Source: Pelagihabitans sp963710535 (GTDB lineage: Bacteria; Bacteroidota; Bacteroidia; Flavobacteriales; Flavobacteriaceae). From it: DNA of 64,000 bases. The position numbers were made by a program, and so were the translations under genes. The notes under the pieces are model-generated. The model made no database searches. It was not told the origin of the DNA and worked only from the letters and a program-made list of their open reading frames with translations. Positions within the stretch are counted from its first letter, which is position 1, and every line of letters starts with the position of its first letter. The stretch is taken from the NCBI GenBank assembly GCA_963710535.1, contig CAVQAW010000003.1:496001-560000 (forward strand), in the 5' to 3' direction. Of this stretch, positions 41,613-49,312 are shown in pieces.

Positions 41613-42632
41613 ATGAAGGCAGCTTTTTTGATAAAATATGGTCCGGCAGAAACCGCTTTCGAAATCAGGGAAGTGCCCAAGCCCAAACCAACCCCTTCGG
41701 AAGTACTGATCAAGGTATCGGCATTCGGACTCAACTTTGCCGACGTGATGGCACGCTTGGGGCTTTATAAAGGCGCACCGCCATTACCGGCCCTATTGGG
41801 CTACGACGTGGTGGGCCGCATCGAAAGCTGCGGGGCCTCGGTTAAAGGTTTAAAGGTGGGCGATCGGGTGACCGCCCTTACCCGCTTTGGGGGGTATGCC
41901 GAGTATGCCGTAACCGAGTCCACGGCAGTTCAGATCATTCCAGAAAACATGTCTGCAGGAGTCGCCGTATCCTTGGCCACCCAATACAGTACCGCCTATT
42001 ATTTATCGCATCAATTGGCCAACCTTCAAGAAAACGATAAAGTATTGGTGCATGCCGCCGCCGGTGGTGTGGGTACTGCCTTGACACAAATGGCCCTACT
42101 AAAAAAGTGCATTGTTTTTGGCACTTGTGGCTCCCAGAAAAAAATAAGTTACCTCTTAAAAAATGGCGTGCATCATCCCATCGATTATAAGAAGTTGGAT
42201 TTTGAACAGGCGGTAAGCACCTTGGCAGGCGCTACCGGTCTGGATGCAATCTTTGATCCGGTGGGTGGAAAATCGGTCAAAAAAGGCTATCGATTGCTTG
42301 GTGCCGGGGGCAGGTTGTTTTGCTTTGGGGTTTCTTCCATGAACCAGACCAAAAATATTTTTGGGAAATTGAGGGTGCTGGCGCAGTTCGGAATCTATCA
42401 TCCCTTGCAGTTCCTGAGCCAATCGAAAGGAATTATAGGCGTGAACATGCTTACTTTGGCGGCAAGTCATCCCGAAAAAATAAGCAAAGCCATGAAGGCC
42501 GTGGTGCAAATGACCCAAGAGGGCGCGCTGAAACCGCATGTCGGGGGGGAATATCCGATTGCAAAATTGGCCGAAGCCCATGCCTTTCTGGAATCGCGGG
42601 AATCGATGGGAAAGATCGTAGTGACCTGGTAG
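41613..42632 (+). CDS. Zinc-independent MDR oxidoreductase (quinone oxidoreductase/VAT-1-like)
   Basis: The product has 339 residues: N-terminal GroES-like domain (FEIREVPKPKPTPSEVLIKV, GLYKGAPPLPALLGYDVVGRI) and C-terminal NADP-binding domain with AAAGGVGTALTQMA. The structural-zinc cysteines of classical alcohol dehydrogenases are absent. It should reduce a quinone or enone with NADPH. It follows an ABC transporter and precedes a short-chain dehydrogenase by 12 bp, an odd mix that suggests a shared lipophilic substrate (inference). Confidence 0.85.
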   Translation: MKAAFLIKYGPAETAFEIREVPKPKPTPSEVLIKVSAFGLNFADVMARLGLYKGAPPLPALLGYDVVGRIESCGASVKGLKVGDRVTALTRFGGYAEYAVTESTAVQIIPENMSAGVAVSLATQYSTAYYLSHQLANLQENDKVLVHAAAGGVGTALTQMALLKKCIVFGTCGSQKKISYLLKNGVHHPIDYKKLDFEQAVSTLAGATGLDAIFDPVGGKSVKKGYRLLGAGGRLFCFGVSSMNQTKNIFGKLRVLAQFGIYHPLQFLSQSKGIIGVNMLTLAASHPEKISKAMKAVVQMTQEGALKPHVGGEYPIAKLAEAHAFLESRESMGKIVVTW

Positions 42633-42644
42633 CAAAACCAATCA

Positions 42645-43592
42645 ATGATGAATGAAACAATTTTAAAGGGTAAGGTAGCAGTGGTAAGTGGGTCGAGCAT
42701 GGGCATCGGGAAGGCCATTGCCAAAGCTTTGGCGGCTGATGGGGTCAGGGTCGTTTTAAACGGCCGGGACCAACAAAAGTTAAGGAACACCGAAGCAGAA
42801 CTAAGGTCATTGGGCTATGAGGTAAGTGCGGTGACCGCCGATATACGAACCCCTGAGCTTTGCAGATATTTAGTGGAACAAGCCGTCATTCGGTACGGCA
42901 AACTTGATATTTTGATCAACAATGCGGCGATTAGCAGCAGGGGTGCCGTGGCCGACATGGCCGACGGCAACTATAAAATTATGGAAGAAACCAATTACAA
43001 TGGTTCGGCCCACCTCAGCAAATATGCGGTACCGCACCTGCAGAAAACAAAGGGGCAGATCATTTTCATCAACAGTGCGGGCGGGTTTAGGGGCATGCCG
43101 TTCAATTCGGCCTATTCGGCGACCAAAATGGCGCAAGCTGCCCTTGCGGAGGCGCTGCGAATTGAATTGTACGATTCAGGCATACATGTGGGGGTGGTCT
43201 TTGTGGGTTTCACTGAAAACGATCCCAAAAAAACCATTTTGGATATAGATGGCTCCTGGGTTTATCTGCCCAAAAGGACCAATATCAGATTGGCCAAACC
43301 CCAGGCCGTGGCCAAAAGTATCAAGCAGATGATCCTCCTCCGAAAAAATAGGATAACGCTCACTCCGCTCGGACGCTTTACCGATTTTGTTACGCGCTAC
43401 CTGCCCCGTTTCAGCAATTGGTTGCTTTGGGTGAACCGCGATAAAATAAAAAGCCAATTTACCATGATCGGGGGGGGCGTTTTGAATTCAAGCCCAGAGG
43501 TGGCAGAATATGAATTTATGGCTGCAGGCCATGGGAAAAAAGATTTCCAAGGAATGTGCCATCCTTGCCCCGAGGGAATCCGAGTGCGATAA
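42645..43592 (+). CDS. Short-chain dehydrogenase/reductase
   Basis: The product has 315 residues with a Rossmann start SGSSMGIGKAIAKALAADG, NNAAIS (Asn), catalytic Ser in INSAGGFRG and the YSATK Tyr-Lys pair. A C-terminal extension of 60-70 residues beyond the usual 250 may contact membrane or substrate. It is the last gene of the 38491-43592 unit and is tail to tail with the UspA gene (2 bp gap). ATG 42648 is equally possible. Confidence 0.86.
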   Translation: MMNETILKGKVAVVSGSSMGIGKAIAKALAADGVRVVLNGRDQQKLRNTEAELRSLGYEVSAVTADIRTPELCRYLVEQAVIRYGKLDILINNAAISSRGAVADMADGNYKIMEETNYNGSAHLSKYAVPHLQKTKGQIIFINSAGGFRGMPFNSAYSATKMAQAALAEALRIELYDSGIHVGVVFVGFTENDPKKTILDIDGSWVYLPKRTNIRLAKPQAVAKSIKQMILLRKNRITLTPLGRFTDFVTRYLPRFSNWLLWVNRDKIKSQFTMIGGGVLNSSPEVAEYEFMAAGHGKKDFQGMCHPCPEGIRVR

Positions 43593-43594
43593 GA

Positions 43595-44440
43595 TCACAA
43601 GCCCGCGACGTTGAAGCTCATTAAAGGGATGTCGATTTTCGATTCCATCCGAACCACGATGTCCCTATGAAAAAGTTTGCGGTAAATACCCCTGTCCTCC
43701 CTTTCCAACATCACCAATACATCGGCCTTGCTCTCCTCCAAATAGCGCTGAAGGGTATCCAAAATGTTATCGGAATAACGAAGCACAAAGTCCATTCGAT
43801 GATAATGAACGTTTTGCAATAACAGGTCCTTGAACCATTCCATCTGCTGATCTCCGGCATATTCCTTTTTTGTGGTGACATGAAACACCTTTACCGATGC
43901 ATCGAAGGCTTCGGCGATCTTTACCAACCTATTGATGGCAAACAGATCGGCCTGTTCAAAATCGGTGGCGTAAACGATGTTTTTGAGGGAATCGGACTTA
44001 AATGTATCCGGGACCGAGAGTACTGCACAGGGCGCGGAACCGATCAGGGCTTCGGTGGTGGACCCCAAAAACAACTCCTTCAGCGCATTGGCGCCTTTCG
44101 CGCCAAGCACCAACATATCTATTTGATACTCCACCAATTTCTCCAGAATTCCGTCCTTGACCGAATTGTGTTCGCTTACCAACAGTTTGGTGCTGTCATT
44201 TTGCCAATGCGCCCCCAAGTGTAGGGTACAGAATTCGGCCAATTTTTCCCGATGTTCTGCCAGTAACCGCTCTTCCTTTTTTAGATAGGCTAAGGTCACC
44301 GGACTCGACAAGGACAGTGGCATGTCGAAAATGTGCATTACGAACAACCGTGCATCCAGTCGGCTTGCCAAGTGATGTGCCAGGTGTAGTGCGGCGACCG
44401 AATGATCCGAATAATCTGTAGCGCATAGGATAGATTTCAT
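43595..44440 (-). CDS. Universal stress protein, two UspA domains
   Basis: The 281-residue product is a tandem Usp protein. Domain 1 (1-145) has the ATP-binding glycine motif GAKGANALKELFLGSTTEAL. Domain 2 (150-280) is more degenerate, without an obvious G-2x-G-9x-G motif. The cytoplasmic Usp fold binds ATP or other nucleotides and supports survival under starvation or low oxygen. It lies divergent from the 44622 operon, with a TGAY operator on each side of the gap. Confidence 0.9.
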   Translation of the reverse strand: MKSILCATDYSDHSVAALHLAHHLASRLDARLFVMHIFDMPLSLSSPVTLAYLKKEERLLAEHREKLAEFCTLHLGAHWQNDSTKLLVSEHNSVKDGILEKLVEYQIDMLVLGAKGANALKELFLGSTTEALIGSAPCAVLSVPDTFKSDSLKNIVYATDFEQADLFAINRLVKIAEAFDASVKVFHVTTKKEYAGDQQMEWFKDLLLQNVHYHRMDFVLRYSDNILDTLQRYLEESKADVLVMLEREDRGIYRKLFHRDIVVRMESKIDIPLMSFNVAGL

Positions 44441-44472
44441 ATTTACTTATTTGCTTGTTCGCTTTGAATTGC

Positions 44473-44515
44473 TGAAACTATGACATTTCGACGAAAACAA
44501 AAATGACACTGGTCA
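44473..44515 (-). promoter_or_regulatory. TGAY-type operator and weak -7 box for uspA
   Basis: The core TGACACTGGTCA (44504-44515) is 35 bp from the minus box TAGTTTCA (44473-44480, two mismatches to consensus). The predicted start is near 44468, 28 nt before the ATG. Confidence 0.55.
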
Positions 44516-44534
44516 TGCCCGTATAGGCACCATA

Positions 44535-44577
44535 TGATTTTGGTCATTTTATTTCAGGAATTGCTCCGTTACTTTTA
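44535..44577 (+). promoter_or_regulatory. TGAY-type operator and -7 box for the 44622 operon
   Basis: The core TGATTTTGGTCA (44535-44546) and box TACTTTTA (44570-44577) are 35 bp apart. The predicted start near 44582 serves the 44622-46345 operon. It lies only 19 bp from the uspA operator, facing the other way. Confidence 0.68.
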
Positions 44578-44621
44578 CAATTGGGAACCTTTCGAATTGA
44601 AAGTCTTAAATATAAAAGGCC

Positions 44622-44846
44622 ATGGGCAACAATCGAAAATTACTGGAGGAGATTACCAATTTAACATATAGGATAGAAACAGAATATCCCGGGCTCTACC
44701 AATTCCTGGATGAAAACCCCATGACCCTGCCAACAGAGGCCCATCCGGAAGTAGACACCAAAGTCTTGAAGGATTATCTGGAAGATTTGAAGCAAATTTT
44801 GGCGCGCTATAAAGCGACCCATAACCTTAACGAAAAGCAGGCTTGA
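44622..44846 (+). CDS. Small helical protein of unknown function
   Basis: The product has 74 residues: an amphipathic helix (LLEEITNLTYRIETEYPGLYQFLDENP), a short proline-rich loop, then a second helix (KVLKDYLEDLKQILARYKATH). It is cytoplasmic and acidic. I do not recognise a named family. It is the first gene of a tightly packed four-gene operon under a TGAY operator and lies 1 bp before the next gene. Confidence 0.62.
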   Translation: MGNNRKLLEEITNLTYRIETEYPGLYQFLDENPMTLPTEAHPEVDTKVLKDYLEDLKQILARYKATHNLNEKQA

Positions 44847-44847
44847 G

Positions 44848-45213
44848 ATGGGTGAAATTGCCACTTCTGAAAGACAGATTACCTTGTTCTACAATTCCAA
44901 TTCGGGAAGGTTCAAAAAAACACTGGCCTATGCCAAAGCGGAAGGATTGCCCATATTGGAGATCGATATCCTGAAAACCCCATTGACCGGCACACAGATT
45001 GCCGAATTGGCCGATAAATTGGGCATCCAGATTGCCGACCTGATCAACCAGGATCATCCCGCCTACACTTCTAAATTCGAACCTCATGATTTCTCCGATG
45101 ATGATTGGATCAAAATGATCAGGCACAATCCTGAAATCATGAAACAGCCCATAGCCCTACGGGGGAATATCGCACTGTTGATCAATACCCCTTCCGACAT
45201 CATAAAAATTTGA
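44848..45213 (+). CDS. ArsC/Spx-like thioredoxin-fold protein without catalytic cysteine
   Basis: The product has 121 residues. The arsenate-reductase-like C-terminal motif IRHNPEIMKQPIALRGN is clear, and the N-terminal strand ITLFYNSNSGRFKKTLAYA occupies the place of the usual CxxC/CxxS site. The whole protein contains no cysteine, so it cannot be a thiol reductase and is more likely a binding or regulatory form, as with some Spx relatives. It is translated directly after the 44622 gene, and its stop overlaps the next start by one base. Confidence 0.78.
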   Translation: MGEIATSERQITLFYNSNSGRFKKTLAYAKAEGLPILEIDILKTPLTGTQIAELADKLGIQIADLINQDHPAYTSKFEPHDFSDDDWIKMIRHNPEIMKQPIALRGNIALLINTPSDIIKI

Positions 45214-45737
45214 TGATGGTGCGTAGAAACCTTAAAAAAATAGGATATTCCATACTGGCCATGATACTGCTGTTCGTGGGGTTTCTTGTCTGGTACCAAT
45301 GGCGATATGCCATGAAAACGGCAACCTCCTATGAGGTGAATGCGCTATCGGAAGATCGTAAACTATTGATCGCTACCCAGGGCAGCGCGTTCAAAAACAC
45401 AGTTGCCCAAGGCCTTGTGGAATATTATAAACAAGATTCCATTTATATGAAAATTATCGATGTCGCCGACCTGGAAAAGGTACATCCGGAAGACTTCAGT
45501 GCGCTGGTCATTCTGCATACCTGGGAGAATTGGAAGCCGCCCGCTTCCGTGAAATCCTTTGTGCAGGAAAACAAGGCCCAAACAAATAAGATGGTGATCT
45601 TCACCACTTCAGGGGAAGGCAATTATAAAATGGAAAACGTGGATGCCCTCACCGGGGAATCGATTATTGAAGAAGCTCCAGTGGTCGTGGAAAAGATTAT
45701 TACCAAGCTTAAACCTCTTCTGAATACAACCCATTGA
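45213..45737 (+). CDS. Membrane-anchored flavodoxin-like protein
   Basis: The product has 174 residues: one N-terminal transmembrane helix (ILAMILLFVGFLVWYQW), then a flavodoxin-like domain beginning RKLLIATQGSAFKNTVAQGLVEYY, where TQGSAFKN sits at the phosphate loop, and continuing VIFTTSGEGNYKM. Whether flavin is bound is uncertain, as the T-x-S/T-x-T-G-x-T loop is not exact. ATG 45213 overlaps the preceding stop (TGATG). Its function in the operon is unknown. Confidence 0.6.
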   Translation: MMVRRNLKKIGYSILAMILLFVGFLVWYQWRYAMKTATSYEVNALSEDRKLLIATQGSAFKNTVAQGLVEYYKQDSIYMKIIDVADLEKVHPEDFSALVILHTWENWKPPASVKSFVQENKAQTNKMVIFTTSGEGNYKMENVDALTGESIIEEAPVVVEKIITKLKPLLNTTH

Positions 45738-45742
45738 ACCCT

Positions 45743-46345
45743 ATGTACACCTTCAAAAACTTTAACATTGCCGATTGGTTTTCTTTTTACCGCATCATGG
45801 CCGTGCCCCTGTTGTTGGCGTTGATCTGGTTCGGTGAGAGAACCTGGTTCACTTGGTTCCTCTTGATCAGTTATAGTACCGATGCCATCGATGGTTTCTT
45901 GGCAAGGAGGTTAAAAATAACCAGCGCACGGGGATCCCAATTGGATTCTTTGGGCGACCAGATTACCTTGGCCATCGGTTTGGTCGGTTTACTGGTATTT
46001 GAAACCGATTTCATCAAAACGAATGCTTTGTTGATCTTCATTGTCTTTTTACCCTACCTGCTACAGATGGTCATCGCTTACCGTAAATATGGCAAAACCA
46101 CGGCATTCCATACCTATTTGGCAAAATTGTCGGCCTTGGCCCAGGGCGTATTCATTCTCTGGTTGCTTTTTTTCGGACCGGTCTATTGGTTGTTCTATTC
46201 GATGATCGTCCTCGGGGTTTTGGAGACCATAGAGGAAATTGCCCTAATTTTCATGTATGATACCTGGGTGAAGGATGTGAAGGGCATTTATTGGGCCTTG
46301 AAAGATAAAAGACGCCTACAAAATGGAAATGTGGGAACGCTCTAA
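45743..46345 (+). CDS. CDP-alcohol phosphatidyltransferase
   Basis: The 200-residue membrane protein carries the complete catalytic signature DG-x2-AR-x8-G-x3-D-x3-D (from DAIDGFLARR to LDSLGDQ, about residues 46-70). It moves a phospho group from a CDP-alcohol such as CDP-diacylglycerol to a second alcohol, a phospholipid headgroup step. The product (phosphatidylglycerol phosphate, phosphatidylinositol type or other) cannot be told. About six transmembrane helices. It ends the operon. A TTG 9 bp upstream is less likely than this ATG. Confidence 0.88.
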   Translation: MYTFKNFNIADWFSFYRIMAVPLLLALIWFGERTWFTWFLLISYSTDAIDGFLARRLKITSARGSQLDSLGDQITLAIGLVGLLVFETDFIKTNALLIFIVFLPYLLQMVIAYRKYGKTTAFHTYLAKLSALAQGVFILWLLFFGPVYWLFYSMIVLGVLETIEEIALIFMYDTWVKDVKGIYWALKDKRRLQNGNVGTL

Positions 46346-46406
46346 ATCGCGCATATCGATCACAACATAGGACCATAATCGAATCATCCTATCAAAAATC
46401 TAACCG

Positions 46407-46931
46407 ATGAAAAAAATTGAGGCCTATTTAAAAGGGGGTGATTTAAGAAGTACCGTTGGGGTGGCCCAATTGGTCCCCTTGATCAAAAGCCAGAACCATT
46501 TCGACCTTTTGTTCGCATACCTATCGGTTGAAAACCGGTTGTTGGCCATGCGGGCCGCAGATGCCATTGAAAAGATCACGGTTGACCATGCCGAATACTT
46601 GAAACCGCATACCACGCATCTGATCCAACTCCTGGACCGTGCCAGGCATAAAGAATTGAAGTGGCACTTGGCCCAGCTCATTGCCAGGGTACCCCTGACC
46701 AACGACCAATTACACCATACTTGGCTCATCCTCACCAAATGGGCAATGGATACTTCAGAAAGCAGGATTGTAAGGGTGAATGCCCTTCAGGCCCTTTTTG
46801 AGCTATCGAAACAGAACATCCGATTTGAAAAATCCCTGGCGCCCATCCTACAATCGCTGGAAAAGGAGGAGGTACCTTCAATCAAAGCGAGGCTCAGGAA
46901 AATCAAAGAAGCCAAGGGGGGTGGTCAATAA
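46407..46931 (+). CDS. HEAT-repeat protein
   Basis: The product has 174 residues made of paired helices (LLAMRAADAIEKITVDHAEYLKPH, IVRVNALQALFELSKQN) typical of HEAT/ARM-like repeats, perhaps four units. It is cytoplasmic and likely a protein-interaction scaffold, with no enzymatic motif. It lies 61 bp after the phosphatidyltransferase gene with no obvious promoter, so it may be in the same transcript. Its 3' end overlaps a candidate 34-codon gene on the other strand. Confidence 0.62.
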   Translation: MKKIEAYLKGGDLRSTVGVAQLVPLIKSQNHFDLLFAYLSVENRLLAMRAADAIEKITVDHAEYLKPHTTHLIQLLDRARHKELKWHLAQLIARVPLTNDQLHHTWLILTKWAMDTSESRIVRVNALQALFELSKQNIRFEKSLAPILQSLEKEEVPSIKARLRKIKEAKGGGQ

Positions 46932-47007
46932 ATGAGGTTACCTTGGTCATCCACAAAAAACCGACCATCAATTTAAACAGCAACGCCAAGAGTATGAGAA
47001 CCTGCAT
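46903..47007 (-). CDS. Candidate 34-residue single-helix membrane peptide
   Basis: ATG 47007 opens a 34-codon frame ending TGA at 46903: MQVLILLALLFKLMVGFLW, a membrane helix, then a short polar tail ending PPWLL. It is too short for most gene finders and overlaps the HEAT gene. Support comes from the promoter: a mixed operator TGATCTAGGTTA (47054-47065) with box TTCCTTTG (47023-47030) at exactly 35 bp gives a start near 47018, 11 nt before the ATG. Small helix peptides often modulate respiratory complexes or transporters. The function here is unknown. Confidence 0.45.
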   Translation of the reverse strand: MQVLILLALLFKLMVGFLWMTKVTSFIDHPPWLL

Positions 47008-47022
47008 GTATCGGTTTTTGAT

Positions 47023-47065
47023 CAAAGGAAACAAAAAGGGGTTATTGCCACAATGATCTAGGTTA
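47023..47065 (-). promoter_or_regulatory. Mixed TGAY/TAAC operator and -7 box for the small membrane peptide
   Basis: TGATCTAGGTTA (47054-47065) joins a TGAT left half with a GTTA right half. The minus box TTCCTTTG (47023-47030) is 35 bp away. Confidence 0.42.
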
Positions 47066-47115
47066 TTCGGGCGCCGATCCAAGGTCATTCCGAATCAGAT
47101 TTCTTCTCAAAAAGA

Positions 47116-47158
47116 TGACTTCCGTCATGTCAAATCACCGATTTTGATATTACATTTA
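47116..47158 (+). promoter_or_regulatory. TGAY-type operator and -7 box for the DUF5661 gene
   Basis: The core TGACTTCCGTCA (47116-47127) and box TACATTTA (47151-47158) are 35 bp apart. The predicted start is near 47163, leaving a 143-nt leader. Confidence 0.65.
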
Positions 47159-47305
47159 GTTGGCCCGCAAGGTCACCCCTTTTTTAAAAGGAAATTGGTC
47201 CTGTGATTCGACCGTTAAATGCTCGGCCATGAAGAAACCCACGTTTGAAAGTTGCAGGCCATTATTCTTTTATCATTTTCCCAACCGATCTTAAAAAAAT
47301 TTAAA

Positions 47306-47584
47306 ATGAAAAAATTAAACACAAAGGAAGCCAAGGAAATCGGGGACGCCCTTGGCATCGATTGGAACAAAACAAACTTAAAGGAATTCACGTTGGGCAT
47401 CAATGTTGAATTCGAACACGGCACCCGTTTTCCCGAAACGAATTTAACCTATAACGATCCCAAATTAACGGCTAAGATCGCCTGGGCACATTTGAAGGAA
47501 TTTCCAGATTATTATACGCGCTTGGCCAAAATGGAAAACGAGGCCAAGGCCTTCTGGGCCAAAAAAAATTTGGAGCACCATTAA
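47306..47584 (+). CDS. DUF5661 small protein
   Basis: The product has 92 residues: a start helix TKEAKEIGDALGIDW, then LKEFTLGINVEFEHG, and TAKIAWAHLKEFPDYYTRLAKME. This DALGIDW..F....GMxxELEHG...T.....T..IAxxHLxExPxYY pattern is DUF5661. The function is unknown, and homologues occur in phages and bacteria as small cytoplasmic proteins. ATG 47306 starts the conserved part, although the frame is open 54 bp upstream. It is driven by the operator at 47116 and lies 28 bp before the next gene. Confidence 0.8.
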   Translation: MKKLNTKEAKEIGDALGIDWNKTNLKEFTLGINVEFEHGTRFPETNLTYNDPKLTAKIAWAHLKEFPDYYTRLAKMENEAKAFWAKKNLEHH

Positions 47585-47612
47585 AAGGCCATCGTCACAT
47601 ATAAAGCCATCC

Positions 47613-48557
47613 ATGTCAATGGATTATCAGCATTTGATCGATTGGCTTTTGCATGGCGATGTGGCGATCCAGTATCAGGTGCATCGTGATTTGCTGTCAG
47701 ATAATCGACAGGACCTTAGAAACCGAATCGCAAACGAAGGTTGGGGAGCGAAGTACTTATCGAAACGGAGGCCCGACGGTCATTGGGGATTGACATTTTA
47801 TCAGCCCAAATGGACCTCCACGCATTATACTTTGCTCGACTTGCGCAACCTCTGCATTTCACCCGAGCAAGGAACTATCAAAGAAACGATCCAAAAAATC
47901 CTTGGAACGGAACAAGGGCCTGATGGCGGCATCAATCCCTCACCCAATATTTTGCAAAGCGATGTTTGCCTCAACGGCATGTTCCTGAATTATGCCAGTT
48001 ACTTCCAAACCCCGGAATATCAGCTCCGATCCATAATTGATTTTATCCTGGAACAACATATGCAAGATGGCGGTTTCAATTGCCGATCTAACCGTTCCGG
48101 TGCGGTGCACAGTTCCCTGCATACCTCCTTGTCGGTCTTGGAAGGGTTTCTCGAATACGGAAATAACGGCTATACGTACCGACTTGGGGATATCCAAAAA
48201 GCGGCCAATGCGGCGGAAGAATTCCTAATGATGCACCAACTCTTTCGCTCCGATAAGACCGGGAAGACTATCGATGAAAAATTCCTAAGGCTATCCTATC
48301 CAAGAAGATGGCGCTATGACATCCTCAGCGCCCTCGATTATTTTCAATATGCGAAAGCACCGTGGGATGAACGCATGCAGCCCGCAATGGACATGCTGTT
48401 AAAAAAAAGGAAAAAGGACGGTACCTGGAACCTTCAGGCGAAACATCCAGGACAGGTGCATTTTGAGATGGAAAGGGCCGTACGTCCCAGTCGTTGGAAC
48501 ACCTTAAGGGCGTTACGGGTCCTTTCCCATTACAAAATGGATAGGGCCATTGGCTAA
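47613..48557 (+). CDS. Prenyltransferase/squalene-cyclase-like alpha-alpha barrel protein
   Basis: The product has 314 residues made of helical repeats with the QW-like motifs GHWGL, QDGGFNCR, DGGINPS and DGTWNL that mark terpenoid-cyclase/prenyltransferase toroids. No DXDD or DCTAE catalytic motif is seen and it is half the length of a squalene-hopene cyclase, so it is probably not a cyclase. Its role is unknown. It is cytoplasmic with no signal peptide, and probably co-transcribed with the DUF5661 gene. ATG 47619 is an alternative start. Confidence 0.68.
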   Translation: MSMDYQHLIDWLLHGDVAIQYQVHRDLLSDNRQDLRNRIANEGWGAKYLSKRRPDGHWGLTFYQPKWTSTHYTLLDLRNLCISPEQGTIKETIQKILGTEQGPDGGINPSPNILQSDVCLNGMFLNYASYFQTPEYQLRSIIDFILEQHMQDGGFNCRSNRSGAVHSSLHTSLSVLEGFLEYGNNGYTYRLGDIQKAANAAEEFLMMHQLFRSDKTGKTIDEKFLRLSYPRRWRYDILSALDYFQYAKAPWDERMQPAMDMLLKKRKKDGTWNLQAKHPGQVHFEMERAVRPSRWNTLRALRVLSHYKMDRAIG

Positions 48558-48619
48558 ATAAACGGTTCATGCCCCGACAACCAAAAATGACAAGGATGGT
48601 ATTGTTAAATCTTCATATA

Positions 48620-48662
48620 TGATTTCAATCATTTTTAATGCTTCATCGGCACCCTACTTTTA
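48620..48662 (+). promoter_or_regulatory. TGAY-type operator and -7 box for the 48686 gene
   Basis: The core TGATTTCAATCA (48620-48631) and box TACTTTTA (48655-48662) are 35 bp apart. The predicted start near 48667 excludes the longer reading from 48638 and fixes the ATG at 48686. Confidence 0.68.
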
Positions 48663-48685
48663 AACCTAATTTTAAAACTACATCC

Positions 48686-49276
48686 ATGAAAATCAGTGTT
48701 ACAATAACCATAATGGCGCTATTTCTTTGCGCCCATTCCTCTTTGTCGGCCCAAAACCCATGGTCGGCCGAATTGCGTCCTGGGGTCAATTTCGCCACAC
48801 AGGATCTGGGAGATGCCGAACTCAAAACGGGCATTGGGTTCGAGGCTGCCTTAGGTTATCGCTTTATGCCACACCTTGGCGCTTATGTCGGTTGGGGCTG
48901 GAACCAGTTCAAATCCGACAATCCATCCTTTGTGGGTACCGGGGAATTCGATTTTGAGGAAACAGGGTACATTTTCGGAATTCAATTCATCCACCCTTTC
49001 AGTGCTAATTCGAAACTATCCTACCTGCTGAGGTTGGGCGGTATTTATAACCATATCGAAGTTGAAAATACAGCTGGCGATATCATTGCCGATTCGGGCC
49101 ATGGCCTGGGATGGGAATTGGGTGCTGGAATTGTCCTGGATTTGGGCAGCCAATGGAATCTTAGGCCTCAATTGGGATACCGGTCGCTCTCCCGTGATTT
49201 GAACATAGCCACTACGACCACATCAGTCGAACTTAACTATTTCACATTCGGGGTCGGCATTGCCAAATTGTTTTAA
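48686..49276 (+). CDS. Outer-membrane beta-barrel protein (OmpW/OmpA-barrel-like)
   Basis: The product has 196 residues with a signal peptide (SSLSAQ). It has eight-strand-like repeats ending in an aromatic: ELRPGVNFATQDLG, GFEAALGYRFMPHLGAYVGWGW, GYIFGIQFIHPF, WELGAGIVLDLGSQW, YFTFGVGIAKLF. This is the porin-like OMP_b-brl family of small barrels. The function is unknown. It is a single gene with its own regulon operator, and the promoter fixes the start codon. Confidence 0.75.
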   Translation: MKISVTITIMALFLCAHSSLSAQNPWSAELRPGVNFATQDLGDAELKTGIGFEAALGYRFMPHLGAYVGWGWNQFKSDNPSFVGTGEFDFEETGYIFGIQFIHPFSANSKLSYLLRLGGIYNHIEVENTAGDIIADSGHGLGWELGAGIVLDLGSQWNLRPQLGYRSLSRDLNIATTTTSVELNYFTFGVGIAKLF

Positions 49277-49312
49277 CTGTCCGGAAGTGAGGTCCCATCA
49301 AACTACAAAGCG

